64,000 nucleotides of DNA from DATNBU01 sp964476185 (GCA_964476185.1 CAYYZO010000008.1:19151-83150); one strand, 5' to 3'; shown: positions 34,498 to 44,812, counted from the first letter of the stretch. Numbers and translations are program-made. The notes: generated from the sequence alone by a model not told the origin.

Positions 34498-36030
34498 ATG
34501 ACCGAGCGTACCCAACGCGGCCTCTTCGTGGCCATCGTCGCGGCGTCCGTCCTGCTGCGCGGGATCGATCTCGGCTGGGCGCCCGGCATCAACGGCGACG
34601 AAGCCTGGTACGGAGTCCAGGCCCAGGACCTTCTGGCCGGGCGCGCGTGGAGCAGCGTCACACCCACGAACAACTGGCAGAACCCGTTCTTCCTCCTGCC
34701 GACCCTCGTCCTGGCCGCGTTGCCTCCGTCCTTCGTGCTGCTGCGCGCGAGCGCCGTCGGCGTCGGCGTCCTGACGATCGCGATGGCGTACCGGCTGGTG
34801 CCACGAACGATCGGCGGTGGCGCGCCGATCGCGCGGGCGGCGGCCCTGCTGGTGGCGACGCTCCCGATCCAGATCGGCTACTCGCGCCTGGCCTGGGACA
34901 CGTGCGAGACGACGCTGGCCTCGCTGGTCGCCTTCTTCTTCGCGCTCGAGGGACGCTGGTGGGCGATGGCGGCTGCGTTCTTCGCGCTGGTGTGGATTCA
35001 CCCGCTCAACGTGTTTTCGATCGTTCCGCTCGCGTTCGTCGCGCTCGGGGTGCTGGCGACGCAGCCCGCGTCAGCCGATCGCCGGACCGGGTTCGTGCGG
35101 GCCGTCTCGGCCGGGCTCGCGAGCCTTCTGGCGGCGAGGTGGGTGCTGCTGCCTCGCGCGGCCGGAATCGACACGTCCGCCACGCTCGACAACCTGCTGT
35201 CCGTGCCCGGCTGGTGGCGCTTCGCCGCGGACTACGCGCATCTCCTCGACGGCGTGACGATCTATCGCTACGTCGTCGGCGAGCCGGGGGCTTCGACGGT
35301 GATGCTGCACGACGCGGCGTTCTTCGCCGTGGCGACCGCCGCGCTCGCCACGGGCCTGCCGCGCATGCTCCGCGCCCGCGACCTGCGTCTCGTCGCGCTC
35401 GTGGCCGGCACGGCCGCCGGCGCCGGCGTCTTCCACGTGCTGCTCGGCGCGTTGCCGCTCGAGCCCGGGCACGAGCGCTACGCGATGGGCCTCGTGATGC
35501 CCGCCCTGCTTTCGCTGTTGGCGCTGCTGCGGCACGCGATCTGGCCGCGCGCGCTCGTGCCGGCGATCGCGGCGCTGATGCTCGCGAGCTTCGCCTCGAA
35601 CTACACGCTTCCCCTTCGCACGAGCGGGAGCCGCGCCCACCGCACGTTCCATACGGCGCCGGGCGAGCCGAAGGCGCTCGCACTCGCCGCGATCCTTTCC
35701 GACGCGGGACCGACGGGCGCCGTCCACATCTACGCCGAGGACTGGTGGCTGCATTGGCCGATGCGCTACCTTGCGTCGCGCGACGAACGCGTGCGCTTCG
35801 AGTTCGACGAGAAGGGCAACGTCGACGAGAACCGGGTCCGGGAGTTCGCGGCGGGCGGCGCCTACCTCGTCGGCTTCGAAGGAGGGCCGCTGCAGTCCCT
35901 GCTTCCGAGGCTGTTCCCCGACGCTGCGCCGCTTCCAACGACGATCCGCGACGTAGCCGGTCGGCCCCTCGTCCACGTCTGGCATCGCGACAACGCGAAG
36001 GAACCGCCGGGGGCGATGCCGCCGCGCTGA
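34498..36030 (+). CDS. GT-C-fold membrane glycosyltransferase (PMT/ArnT-like)
   Basis: 510 residues from ATG 34498. About ten to twelve helices. The first periplasmic loop has the GT-C signature APGINGDEAWYGVQAQ right after helix 1, where the family's catalytic acidic residue lies. The C-terminal soluble part (IYAEDWWLHWPMRYL, then FEFDEKGNVDENRVREF) would be periplasmic. Such enzymes move a sugar from a polyprenyl-phosphate carrier to lipid, protein or glycan. The acceptor cannot be determined. Confidence 0.75.
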   Translation: MTERTQRGLFVAIVAASVLLRGIDLGWAPGINGDEAWYGVQAQDLLAGRAWSSVTPTNNWQNPFFLLPTLVLAALPPSFVLLRASAVGVGVLTIAMAYRLVPRTIGGGAPIARAAALLVATLPIQIGYSRLAWDTCETTLASLVAFFFALEGRWWAMAAAFFALVWIHPLNVFSIVPLAFVALGVLATQPASADRRTGFVRAVSAGLASLLAARWVLLPRAAGIDTSATLDNLLSVPGWWRFAADYAHLLDGVTIYRYVVGEPGASTVMLHDAAFFAVATAALATGLPRMLRARDLRLVALVAGTAAGAGVFHVLLGALPLEPGHERYAMGLVMPALLSLLALLRHAIWPRALVPAIAALMLASFASNYTLPLRTSGSRAHRTFHTAPGEPKALALAAILSDAGPTGAVHIYAEDWWLHWPMRYLASRDERVRFEFDEKGNVDENRVREFAAGGAYLVGFEGGPLQSLLPRLFPDAAPLPTTIRDVAGRPLVHVWHRDNAKEPPGAMPPR

Positions 36031-36070
36031 CGGAACGGGACCGTTCGGCCGGAATGCCTCGAGCCGCTGG

Positions 36071-37282
36071 TCAGCTGCCCGACAGAGGCTCGATCGCCGC
36101 CCGGCGACCGCGCGCGACCCACAGCGCCGCGACCAGGAACGGCACCCAGGACAGCGTGAACTCCGGCCGCAGGACGCCGCGCACGGGCGGAACCTGGGTG
36201 GCCGCGAGATAGACCAACTGGATCGACGGCAGCGTCAGCAGGACCAGCGCGAGGAGCCCCGCTCGCGGCGGGCCGATCCGCTCGCCGAGCAGCGGAACGA
36301 TCGCCACCATCAGCATCGGCAGGTCGTAGTAGCGGACGTAGGGAAGGACCAGGAACGTCGCGATCATCGATCCGCCGAACACGTCGGACAGGCTCGAGCG
36401 ACGGTCCCAGCCCACGCGACCCAGCGCCGCGAGCACGACGACGACGACGACACCCCACGCCGCGAGGGCGGCCGGTCCATCGGGGAGGACGACCCCGACG
36501 AGCACGCGCCAGGAGACGCCGAGGCCCGGGAAGTACGCCGTCGGCAGCGGCGTGGCGCCGAGCGATCCGATCATGCCCGAGGCCCACGAAGGCGCCGCGA
36601 CGAGACACGCCCCGGACAGGAGGATGCCGCCGCAAGCGACCCCCGCCGGCACTCGCCAGCGTCCGCGGCGGAGCGCCCACAGCGACACGGCTGCAATCGT
36701 CAGCGCGACGAGATGCGGCTTCATCGCCGAGGCAGCGAGCAGCGCCCCGGCCAGCAGGTCGTGGCCTTCGTCGAGCGCTTTCCAGGCGAGCACGACCAGC
36801 AGCAGCATCATCGGCACGTGCTGGCCGAGAGCGACGACCTTGATCGAATAGCCCGACAGCGCGACGACCGCGACGGTGAGCAGGAGCGGAAGGCCGCGCA
36901 CGAGCGTGCCGAGCAGCCATCCGGAGAGGATCAGCGACTCGGCGGCGACTACGATCCACGTGAGCTTCGCGAGGCCCAATCCCAGCGGGAGCAGCGGAAC
37001 GAGCAGCAGGGCCACCCACGGCGCGTGGTAGAAGGGCAGGAACTCGTAGATGCCGTGGCCTTTGGTTTCCTTGTCCCAGCCGAGTTGCGTCTGGATCTCG
37101 ATCTGGCGCGCGGGGTCGTACGGGTTCTCCCCGGCTCCCATCAGTTCGGCGGCGGTCCAGTAGCAGAGGAAGTCGGCTCCGTAGCGGTCGGGGCCGATGG
37201 TGTGGTGCGCAAGCCGCACCAGCAGCACCGTCGTCGCAAGCGCCACGGCGGCGAGCGAGACGATCCGGATCCATTTCGACAT
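36071..37282 (-). CDS. DUF2029/GT87-type membrane mannosyltransferase-like protein
   Basis: 403 residues from ATG 37282, seven bases after AGGA. GT87 features: RYGADFLCYWTAAELMGAG with the acidic residue after helix 1, and ENPYDPARQI, HAPWVALLLVPLLPLG. About ten helices. GT87 proteins are polyprenyl-phosphomannose-dependent alpha-mannosyltransferases in actinobacteria; outside that group the sugar is unknown. It is transcribed opposite to the YfhO-like gene. Confidence 0.8.
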   Translation of the reverse strand: MSKWIRIVSLAAVALATTVLLVRLAHHTIGPDRYGADFLCYWTAAELMGAGENPYDPARQIEIQTQLGWDKETKGHGIYEFLPFYHAPWVALLLVPLLPLGLGLAKLTWIVVAAESLILSGWLLGTLVRGLPLLLTVAVVALSGYSIKVVALGQHVPMMLLLVVLAWKALDEGHDLLAGALLAASAMKPHLVALTIAAVSLWALRRGRWRVPAGVACGGILLSGACLVAAPSWASGMIGSLGATPLPTAYFPGLGVSWRVLVGVVLPDGPAALAAWGVVVVVVLAALGRVGWDRRSSLSDVFGGSMIATFLVLPYVRYYDLPMLMVAIVPLLGERIGPPRAGLLALVLLTLPSIQLVYLAATQVPPVRGVLRPEFTLSWVPFLVAALWVARGRRAAIEPLSGS

Positions 37283-37602
37283 CGAGAGATCCTGCACGCG
37301 ATGGACCCGAGTCCCGCTCGGGACCGGCTCATTGTGGCCGACTTCGAGGCTGGCCGCCACCCCGTCGGCCGCCGGCTCCGTCGACGTCGACGCATCGCCT
37401 CACGCGCGGGCGCTACGAGCCGCCGCGCATCGGTGAAGCGCGCACGACGAGACCCGGCAGGCCGAGGGACCACAAGAGCTGGAGGGCTCCGGGACGCTGG
37501 CCGAGAACGCGACTGGCCGCTACAAGAGAATGTGGCTGGTGATGAGTGGCGCTCCCTCGCGGAGTCCGACCGTGCACGACGGCGAGAACGGGGACCTTTC
37601 GC
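37283..37602. promoter_or_regulatory. divergent intergenic region
   Basis: 320 bases between two divergently transcribed membrane-protein genes. It should hold promoters for both, but no clear -35/-10 pair stands out. A CCCGAG/CTCGGG stem and a 14-bp CGTCGACGTCGACG palindrome are visible and may be incidental. No tRNA or convincing ORF. Confidence 0.4.
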
Positions 37603-39849
37603 ATGACGCAGCGAGCGCCCGATCCAGAAGGCCCCGACGACAGCGGGCCCCCCGGTCCGACGGCCTGGGTCGCGCTCGCCTGTGTCCTGCTGTTCGCGGC
37701 CCTGGCATGGCCGGCCCTGTCGGGAAGGGTCTACGCCGGCAACGACCTCGACCATTTCCACCTGCCGCTGCGCTGGTTCTACGCGAACGCCCTCGCAGCC
37801 GGTCACGGCTTCGACTGGATGCCGGGCCTTTTCTCCGGCTTCTACCTGACCGGCGAGGGGCAGGCCGGCACCTGGCACCCGCTGCACCTGCTGCTATACG
37901 GCGCGCTTCCACTCGTCGCGGCGTTCAACCTCGAAGTGCTCTCTTCGTACGCGTTCCTGTTCGTCGGCACGGCAGCGCTGTTGCGGCATCCGCGCACCGC
38001 CGTTCCCGGCGACCCGAGGACCGGACTGCCGTGGGCAGCCTCACTGTTCGGCGCCATGCTGTTCACGTTCTCGGGCTCGACGATGCTGCACTTCGTCCAC
38101 GTCAACGCGGTCGCAGTCATCGCCCATCTTCCCTGGTGCCTCCTCGCGATCGAAGAAGCGCTGCGCACGTCGTCGCCTCCTCCGCGTCGGGGACGAACGC
38201 TGCTCGCACTGGCGGCGCTGGCCGCGCTGACCGCGTCGATGCTCCTTTGCGGCTACCCGCAGTACGTCTGGATCGTCGGGTGCGCCGAAGCGGCCTGGGT
38301 CGTGATCGTGCTCGCGCCGCCGCTCTGCCTGCGCGACATCGTCGCGGCCACGAGCCTGCTCGCGGCCAAGGCTCTTGGACTGGCCATGGCGGCCCTGCAG
38401 GTCCTCCCGACGTTGGAGCACCTTCGGGGGGCGCGACGGTACGTTCTCTCCGAAGACCTCAGCGGCACCGGCTCGCTTCATCCCCTGAACCTGGTCCAGC
38501 TTCTCGCGCCCTACGTGTTCACAGGACGAACGCTCGGAGACCATCCCCACGAGTACGGCGTCTATGCCGGGGCCGTGCCGCTGCTGCTCGTCACGTGGTG
38601 GCTGCTCTTCCGTCGTGATGCGCCGCCGTCACGACGCGATCGTGGAGTCGCGGTGCTCGCCGTGGTCGCGATCGGCCTCGCCTTCGGCAAGTACGTCGGT
38701 TCCGACCGCGTCCAGTCGATGATTCCGTTCGTTGGGGTCTTCCGGTTTCCGGCGCGGTTCCTTTTCCTGTTCCACTTCGGCGTGGCGGTGCTCGCCGCGG
38801 GTGCGTTCGCGGAACTCGTTCGCCGGAGGGTGGACGGCGGCGGACACCCCGGATGGATCCTTGCCGCTGCCGCCGGGCTGTTCGCCGCACTGCTGACGCG
38901 CGCGCTTGGCGAGCCGGCACTCGGGCCCGCTGCGCTGGTCGTCGCGGGCCCTGCGTTGTTCCTCGCGGCGGCGGCGGCGCTCGCGCTCGTCCTTCGCGGT
39001 CGCCCCTTCGCCCTGCCCGCGCTCGTGCTTCTCGCGGCGCTCGACGCCGGCAGCTACGGCCTGAGCGCGTGGGCCTGGCCTGCCAGTCGACCGCTCGTCG
39101 ACATCCTGGCCGAGGTCCCGAAACCTCCCGTCGACGGAGCACGGATCGCAACGCTCCAGCCGGAGGCCCTCGGACGATACACGGGCAACCTTCCCGTGAT
39201 GCACGGCGCCGCGATGTTCGACGGCTACGCCGGTCTCCCGCAGGCGATCCAGCCTTCGCCGGCGACGCTCGAGCATCTTCGCCTCGGGGCTGTCGACTAC
39301 GTGCAGCGAGTGGCCGACGACGTTCCCGTGGCGGGGCTGCTTCCGGGGACCGAGGAATGGCTCCGCGTTCCCGACCCGCGACCCCGCGTGCGCCTGGCCA
39401 CTCGCGCGGTCGTCGCCGCGGATGCCGCGAAGGCCCTGCGCGACTCCGCCGGAACCGATTCCCCGTCCGTCGTGTTCACCTCCCTGGCCGTCGAACTGGC
39501 GGGACCGCCGGGAAGCGTCCTGGCCACGACGCGGGAGCCCGGGCGGATCCGCGTGCAGGTCCAGGCGCCCGCGCGGCAGATGCTGGTCGTCGCCGAGCGC
39601 TTCCACGCCGGCTGGCGGGCCTCGGTCGACGGAACTGCCGCCGACGTCTTCCCCGTCGACGGCGGGCTGCTCGGGGTGCTGGTCGAACGCGGCGCCGGCC
39701 ACGTCGAGTTCGTCTTCGCTCCGTCGAGTCTCGGGCAGGGGCGCACGATTGCCCAGGGCGCGTTCGTTGCCTGGTCGTTGCTCGTCATCGTCGGGCTGGT
39801 GCTTCTCCGGGGAGATGCTCGTGACGAGATGCGTGGAGTCGAATCGTGA
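37603..39849 (+). CDS. YfhO-like polytopic membrane protein
   Basis: 748 residues from ATG 37603. Helices alternate with short loops in the first two thirds; the early loop GNDLDHFHLPLRWFYANAL and GQAGTWHPLHLLLYGALP are typical of the YfhO family, whose members in Gram-positive bacteria add or move sugars on teichoic acids (GT-C superfamily). The C-terminal 200 residues are soluble (VQVQAPARQMLVVAERFHAGWRASVDG) and probably periplasmic. Its stop overlaps the next gene's GTG start. Confidence 0.75.
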   Translation: MTQRAPDPEGPDDSGPPGPTAWVALACVLLFAALAWPALSGRVYAGNDLDHFHLPLRWFYANALAAGHGFDWMPGLFSGFYLTGEGQAGTWHPLHLLLYGALPLVAAFNLEVLSSYAFLFVGTAALLRHPRTAVPGDPRTGLPWAASLFGAMLFTFSGSTMLHFVHVNAVAVIAHLPWCLLAIEEALRTSSPPPRRGRTLLALAALAALTASMLLCGYPQYVWIVGCAEAAWVVIVLAPPLCLRDIVAATSLLAAKALGLAMAALQVLPTLEHLRGARRYVLSEDLSGTGSLHPLNLVQLLAPYVFTGRTLGDHPHEYGVYAGAVPLLLVTWWLLFRRDAPPSRRDRGVAVLAVVAIGLAFGKYVGSDRVQSMIPFVGVFRFPARFLFLFHFGVAVLAAGAFAELVRRRVDGGGHPGWILAAAAGLFAALLTRALGEPALGPAALVVAGPALFLAAAAALALVLRGRPFALPALVLLAALDAGSYGLSAWAWPASRPLVDILAEVPKPPVDGARIATLQPEALGRYTGNLPVMHGAAMFDGYAGLPQAIQPSPATLEHLRLGAVDYVQRVADDVPVAGLLPGTEEWLRVPDPRPRVRLATRAVVAADAAKALRDSAGTDSPSVVFTSLAVELAGPPGSVLATTREPGRIRVQVQAPARQMLVVAERFHAGWRASVDGTAADVFPVDGGLLGVLVERGAGHVEFVFAPSSLGQGRTIAQGAFVAWSLLVIVGLVLLRGDARDEMRGVES

Positions 39850-41321
39850 CCGATACGACGACCCGGCGGCTCGCGTCCACGCTTCTTGCCGTCACGTGCC
39901 TGGTCCTCGTCGCGATGCTCTCGGTCGAAGTCCTCCGATGGATCCGGGCCGCCGTCTTCCTCGACAACACGGAGATCTACATCGCGTTCGGCATTCGCTC
40001 CCTCGCGCGGGACGGCGTCCTGTACCGCGACCTGAGCACGCTTCCTCTCGTCGTCCAGATGTACCAGCCCCTGGCGTACCTGCCCTCCGCCGCGCTGCTG
40101 CACGTGGCCTGGATCGCCGACCTCGGCCTGCTGACGGCAGCGCGGCTCTGGAACCTGCCCATCCTGCTCGCCACGCTCGCCCTGCTCCATCGGATCGTCC
40201 GCCACCTCACGACTTCCCGGGACGGTGCGAACCTCGCCGTGATCGTCGCCGTCGCGCTGCACTCGGTGTTCTTCCCGGAGATCATTCGTCTCCGGCCGGA
40301 CAACGGCGGCGTGCTGTTCACGCTTCTTGGCCTGCTGCTGGCGCTCGAGCGACCGCGCCACTGGTGGGCGTGGGCCGCGATCGCGATCGCCGTCGCGAAC
40401 TTCTTCAAGCCGACGTTCGTCGCCCTGCCCGCGGCGATCTTCCTGCACCTCGTCGCGCAGGGCGACCACCGACCGGCCGTCCGCTTCGCGTCGGCCTGCG
40501 CGGGAGTCTTTGCCGTCCTTGCCGGGGCCGCCATGCTCGCGTTCGGCCCCGAGTACGTCCGGCAAACGATGCGACTGTCGGCGGCCAATCCCGACCTTCC
40601 GCTCTGGAAGGCTCCTGTGTTGCTCTTGATGTGGATCCGCCTGTTCGGACCGGCGCTCCTGCCGATCGCCGCCGGCGTTGCCGTGCTCACGCGACGCGAT
40701 GGGGTTCGCTCCCTGCCGGCGATCTATCTCGCGGCGTCGATCGCCACCGCGACGTTCGGGCTCACGAAAACGGGAGCCGACATCCACTACCTGATCGAAA
40801 CCTCGTTCGCGTTCCTGATCGCCTTCGCGGCGGCGCTCCCTCGGCCGAGAGGAATCCCGGTCCTGATCGCCGCCTGCGCGCTGGCGGTGGCCTGGCCGAT
40901 GCTGCGAACAGGAAGGAACGTGTGGGACATCTGCGCCCATCGTCACGACAGCAGGATCGGATGCGACTACACCTCCCCGCTTCCACCGGTTCCCGCGCTC
41001 GCACGCGAGACGGCTTCGCAGGGAACCGAGGTGATCGTGCTGGACGAAGTGCTGGCCTTCGAGACCGACAAGATCCTGGCGCTGGACTGGACCCTGCTCG
41101 ACCTGCTCGTGCGCTCCGGCAAGCTGAGCGCCGCGCCGTTGTTCGCGCTGATCGACTCTCCGGCGAGGACGGCGATCGTCTTCCCGCGGCTTTCCAACGC
41201 GCTGCTGGAGGATCTCTACGAGGCGGCCCTGCGGTCGGGATATCGGCCCACGCCGGACGGCGGTGATCGTGTTCTGCGTCGGAACCGAACGCCGGCCCTT
41301 CCCCGCGGCGCGCGGCCATGA
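39846..41321 (+). CDS. GT-C-like polytopic membrane protein
   Basis: 491 residues from GTG 39846, overlapping the upstream stop (GTGA). About ten helices. After helix 1, LDNTEIYIAFGIRSLARDGVLYRDL carries acidic residues in the GT-C position; later, ICAHRHDSRIGCDYTSPLPPV begins a soluble C-terminal part (EVIVLDEVLAFETDKILALD). Likely co-translated with the YfhO-like gene, so both may act on the same glycan. Confidence 0.7.
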   Translation: MTDTTTRRLASTLLAVTCLVLVAMLSVEVLRWIRAAVFLDNTEIYIAFGIRSLARDGVLYRDLSTLPLVVQMYQPLAYLPSAALLHVAWIADLGLLTAARLWNLPILLATLALLHRIVRHLTTSRDGANLAVIVAVALHSVFFPEIIRLRPDNGGVLFTLLGLLLALERPRHWWAWAAIAIAVANFFKPTFVALPAAIFLHLVAQGDHRPAVRFASACAGVFAVLAGAAMLAFGPEYVRQTMRLSAANPDLPLWKAPVLLLMWIRLFGPALLPIAAGVAVLTRRDGVRSLPAIYLAASIATATFGLTKTGADIHYLIETSFAFLIAFAAALPRPRGIPVLIAACALAVAWPMLRTGRNVWDICAHRHDSRIGCDYTSPLPPVPALARETASQGTEVIVLDEVLAFETDKILALDWTLLDLLVRSGKLSAAPLFALIDSPARTAIVFPRLSNALLEDLYEAALRSGYRPTPDGGDRVLRRNRTPALPRGARP

Positions 41322-41406
41322 CCCCGGAGTCACGAGAGCCTGCTCGCGAGCGGCCGGCTCCTCCCTGGAGCGCTTCTCCACCGGCTGTTAGACTCCCGTG
41401 GTGACG

Positions 41407-42558
41407 ATGCGACGCTCGCACACACTTCTGGTCATTCTCGCCACGGGAATGGCGCTGGGCGCGGCGGAGCTCGCGATGCGACTCTTCCTTCCGGCTCCAC
41501 CGATCGTGAACCTGGGGGCGCGCCATGGCGCGGACGTCAGCGTCTTCGCCAGCAACACCGACCCTCGGCAGATCAGCGATCTCTATCTGCAGACCGACCT
41601 GGGACTGCGCCTGCGCCCCGACGTGCGCCTCGAGATCGAGCGCTACCCGATCGGCGGTCGCGACGTCCGGATCTCCACCGACGCGCTCGGCATGCGGCGA
41701 GTCGAGCACGCAGCTGACCAGGCGGACGGCGCCGATCCGCGGCGAGTCCTCTTCCTCGGCGATTCCGTCACGTTCGGCGAGGGCGTCAGCGACGATGAGA
41801 CGTTCGTCCAGGGGCTCGAGGACCGCAGAGGGGCGGACGGAAGGCCGTGGATGTCGTTCAACGGCGGAATCCCCGGGTACGGCCTGGCGAACGAAGTCGC
41901 GTTGATGGCCGAACTCGCGAGCGCGGTCACTCCGGACATCACCGTCCTGGTGTTCTACCTGAACGATGCGCTGCCGTCGCCGTCGATGAGGGTCTTCACT
42001 CCCCCGGCATGGCTCCGCTGGAGTTACCTCGTCTCGCGAGTGTTCGTGGTCGCCTCCCGGGTCGGCGGACGAGTCGCGGCGTCGGACCGCTTCTTTCCGG
42101 AGGCGAGTCTCGTTCGATCGTGGCAGCAGGAGGTCGTTTCCGACCCGACGAGCGTTTCCCGCAAGGAAGCCGCGCGTCACCTGTCCGACTGGGGCGTCGC
42201 CTGGAGCGACGGCGTGTGGCGGTACCTGGAGCCCCTCCTCGCGCGCTTCGTCGAACAAAGCCGCGAATCGGGATCCCAACCGCTGCTCGTGCTCTCGCCG
42301 CTCGCCGATCAACTCGACGTCCTCGACGACTACCCGCAGGCTCGGATCAAAGAGATCGGCCTCCGCCTCGCGGTCCCGGTGATCGATCTCCTGCCCGGAC
42401 TTCGCGCCGACCCTCGGGGCAAGCAGGCCCTGTTCCTCGACCACTGCCACTACACTCCCGACGGCCACAATCTCGTCGCCGACCTGCTGGCGCGCGAGCT
42501 TTCTTCCCTGGCGGGCGGCGAGCACGACGCAACGCCTGACGCCGGGACCCCGCGCTGA
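41407..42558 (+). CDS. SGNH/GDSL hydrolase, membrane anchored
   Basis: 383 residues from ATG 41407 (GTGs at 41398 and 41401 are alternatives). N-terminal anchor (LLVILATGMALGAAELAMRLFL). SGNH blocks: FLGDSVTFGEGV (nucleophile Ser), FNGGIPGYG, FYLNDA, and DHCHYTPDGHNLVA with the catalytic D-x-x-H. Members remove or transfer acyl groups on surface polysaccharides. The setting among glycosyltransferases supports glycan O-acetyl chemistry, which is inference. Confidence 0.85.
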   Translation: MRRSHTLLVILATGMALGAAELAMRLFLPAPPIVNLGARHGADVSVFASNTDPRQISDLYLQTDLGLRLRPDVRLEIERYPIGGRDVRISTDALGMRRVEHAADQADGADPRRVLFLGDSVTFGEGVSDDETFVQGLEDRRGADGRPWMSFNGGIPGYGLANEVALMAELASAVTPDITVLVFYLNDALPSPSMRVFTPPAWLRWSYLVSRVFVVASRVGGRVAASDRFFPEASLVRSWQQEVVSDPTSVSRKEAARHLSDWGVAWSDGVWRYLEPLLARFVEQSRESGSQPLLVLSPLADQLDVLDDYPQARIKEIGLRLAVPVIDLLPGLRADPRGKQALFLDHCHYTPDGHNLVADLLARELSSLAGGEHDATPDAGTPR

Positions 42559-42614
42559 CGACGCGGGACTCGCGCGAAACCCGACGGCACAGTACCATCG
42601 AGACGGTAGCAACG

Positions 42615-43388
42615 ATGTCGGGCGCGCAAGAAGGAACGGGACGCGGTCGTCCGGTCGTCGTGATCCCCTGTTTCAACGAGGCCGCGCGCCTGGATGCGGT
42701 CGAGGTCCTGCGACTCGCGGAGGAAGTGGACGTGTGGCTCGTCGACGACGGCTCCACCGATGCCACCCGCGAGGTCATCGATTCGATCGCGGACCGCTCC
42801 GGAGGCGGGGTACGCGCGACCGGGAACCCGCGGAACCTGGGCAAGGCGGAAACCGTGCGCCGGCACCTGCTGGAGGCGTCCACCGAGGGGGCGGCCGTCG
42901 TCGGTTTCCTCGACGCGGACCTCGCCACCCCGGTCGACGAGATGCTCGCGCTGCTTCGACTCCTCGCCAATACCGATGCGGAAGCCGTTACCGCCGCACG
43001 CGTCGCCCTCTCCGGACGCGACATCCGGCGCTCGCCCGTGCGGCACTACACCGGTCGCGTCTTTTCCACGATCGCCTCCCTCGCGCTCGGCGTTCCGTAT
43101 TACGACACCCAGTGCGGCGCGAAGGCGTTCCGCTCGGGACCGGCGCTGACCGCCGCGCTGTCCGAGCCGTTCCTGTCGCGCTGGGCTTTCGACGTGGAGT
43201 TGATCGGCAGGTTGCTCGCCGGGGCCGGCCCCGTTCGAGCGGTCGACCCCAGCCGCCTGGTCGAGCATCCGCTCGCGACCTGGCACGACATCGCCGGCTC
43301 GAAGCTGTCGATCCGCGAAGCATGGATGTCGCTGCTGCAACTGATCGCCATCTGGCGTGATCTGGCACGACGGCGGAGATGCGAGTGA
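42615..43388 (+). CDS. glycosyltransferase family 2, dolichyl-phosphate-glucose synthase-like
   Basis: 257 residues. GT-A fold: VVVIPCFNEAARLD, LVDDGSTDATREV, GNPRNLGKAETV, FLDADLATPVDEM with the DxD-type metal site, and DTQCGAKAFRSG. This is the pattern of polyprenyl-phosphate glycosyl transferases (DPM1/Alg5-like). It would supply the lipid-linked sugar that the GT-C and GT87 proteins around it use. The next gene starts 10 bases before its stop. Confidence 0.88.
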   Translation: MSGAQEGTGRGRPVVVIPCFNEAARLDAVEVLRLAEEVDVWLVDDGSTDATREVIDSIADRSGGGVRATGNPRNLGKAETVRRHLLEASTEGAAVVGFLDADLATPVDEMLALLRLLANTDAEAVTAARVALSGRDIRRSPVRHYTGRVFSTIASLALGVPYYDTQCGAKAFRSGPALTAALSEPFLSRWAFDVELIGRLLAGAGPVRAVDPSRLVEHPLATWHDIAGSKLSIREAWMSLLQLIAIWRDLARRRRCE

Positions 43389-44653
43389 GCACATCCGCCC
43401 CCGGACGCCTGCTCGAGGAGTTGCGCTCGGCCCTCGACCGCTTGACGCGGCCCCCGCTGGTCACTGCCGCGGCGGCCGGGATCTTCGTCCTGCTGTTCGG
43501 AATCGTCCTGCGTCACCTCTGGGGGCTCGAGCCGCCGTCCGGCGGCGAGATCGAGACGGGCACCGGCGATTTCCTGGCGTTCTGGACCGGCGCCGTGACG
43601 CTGCACGAGGGGCGCGCGACCGAACTGTACAGCTATTCCGCGCAGCAGGCCCTGCAGGCGCGATTGCTCGGCGGCGCGCCCACCGGGTTCCAGCCTTACC
43701 TGAACCCACCCCTTCTGGCCGTCCTTCTCGAGCCGCTCGTGCCGCTCGGCTACGTCCGCGCGTTCTACGTCTACGATCTGGCGAGCGCGCTGCTCCTCCT
43801 GCTCGGCCTGTTCGCGCTGCTGCGACTGCTCCCCGTCGTCCGAAGCGCCGGCGGCGGCCTCCTAGCCACCGTGTTCCTCGTGGCCGGTTACCAGCCCATG
43901 CTGCAGACGACCCTCGGCGGGCAGAACACCGCGATCACGTTCGCGCTGCTCTGCGCGCTCGCGCTCGCGTTGCGAGGATCCTCCGCCGTTCCCGCCGCGG
44001 TGGCGCTCGGGCTGCTGACCTACAAGCCCCAGTACGCGATCGGCGCCGGGCTCGCGTTGGCCATGGCCGGACGCTGGACGGTGCTCGTCGGCAGCGGTCT
44101 GCTCGCGCTCCTTCACTACGCGCTCGGAGCCTGGAAGATCGGAGCCCTGTGGCCGCTCGCCATGCTCGAGTTCATGAAGGACTATCGCCCCCACGAGATC
44201 GCCGAGAACGCCGACACCCATTTCTCTTGGGTGAGGACGGCGGACTTCCTGCTGCCTTCACCGTTCGACACCGCGGCAGCGGCGGTCGGCGTGTTCCTCG
44301 TGCTGGCGCTCTGGTGGCGTCATCGTGACCTCGGGAAACAGGCGACGGGTCCGTGGGTCGCCCTCGTCGTGACGGGCACGATGCTGATCAGTCCGCACCA
44401 GCAGTACTACGACGCGGCACTGCTGACGCTGCCGGCCGCGCTGCTCGTCGAGCATCGACTACGGCGCACGGGCGGCCTGCCGCTCGCGATCCGCGTCGCC
44501 CTGGCGGCCGCGTGGGTGGGGTATCCCGCCTGGCGTTGGGGCGCCGAGCTGCACGTGCAGCCGCTGTTCCTGCTTCTGCTCGGCCTCGCGACGTGGGCGG
44601 TTCGCGAATGCTCCGCCGACCCGCCGAACCAGGCGGCGGAGCGCTCGCCCTGA
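43379..44653 (+). CDS. DUF2029/GT87-type membrane glycosyltransferase-like protein
   Basis: 424 residues, about ten helices. GTGDFLAFWTGAVTLHEGRATELYS places the acidic residue after helix 1 as in GT87; QPYLNPPLLAVLLEPLVPLG and LLTYKPQYAIGAGLALA are family hallmarks. Translation overlaps the GT2 gene by 10 bases, a good pairing of donor synthase and transferase. It is a second GT87 copy, diverged from the one at 36.1-37.3 kb. Confidence 0.82.
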   Translation: MRVSTSAPGRLLEELRSALDRLTRPPLVTAAAAGIFVLLFGIVLRHLWGLEPPSGGEIETGTGDFLAFWTGAVTLHEGRATELYSYSAQQALQARLLGGAPTGFQPYLNPPLLAVLLEPLVPLGYVRAFYVYDLASALLLLLGLFALLRLLPVVRSAGGGLLATVFLVAGYQPMLQTTLGGQNTAITFALLCALALALRGSSAVPAAVALGLLTYKPQYAIGAGLALAMAGRWTVLVGSGLLALLHYALGAWKIGALWPLAMLEFMKDYRPHEIAENADTHFSWVRTADFLLPSPFDTAAAAVGVFLVLALWWRHRDLGKQATGPWVALVVTGTMLISPHQQYYDAALLTLPAALLVEHRLRRTGGLPLAIRVALAAAWVGYPAWRWGAELHVQPLFLLLLGLATWAVRECSADPPNQAAERSP

Positions 44654-44812
44654 GCCCGGATTCGCCGAGCTTCGAGTCGCCGATCACGACGGTACGGATC
44701 ACGCTCGAAGCACGCGCCAGACAGTCCCCCGGTCGTCGCGAAGCGCACCGCCCGCGCCCGGAATCGCCCGCCGGCCCGCCCGCGCGCGCCGCGCGCCTGT
44801 TCCCTCGTGCCG

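Noticed and set aside
44654..44812. gene in the convergent gap between the GT87 and MFS-SpdSyn genes
   Set aside because: Only short Arg/Pro-rich frames; a CTTCGAG/CTCGAAG inverted repeat with a 28-base loop is too weak to call a terminator.
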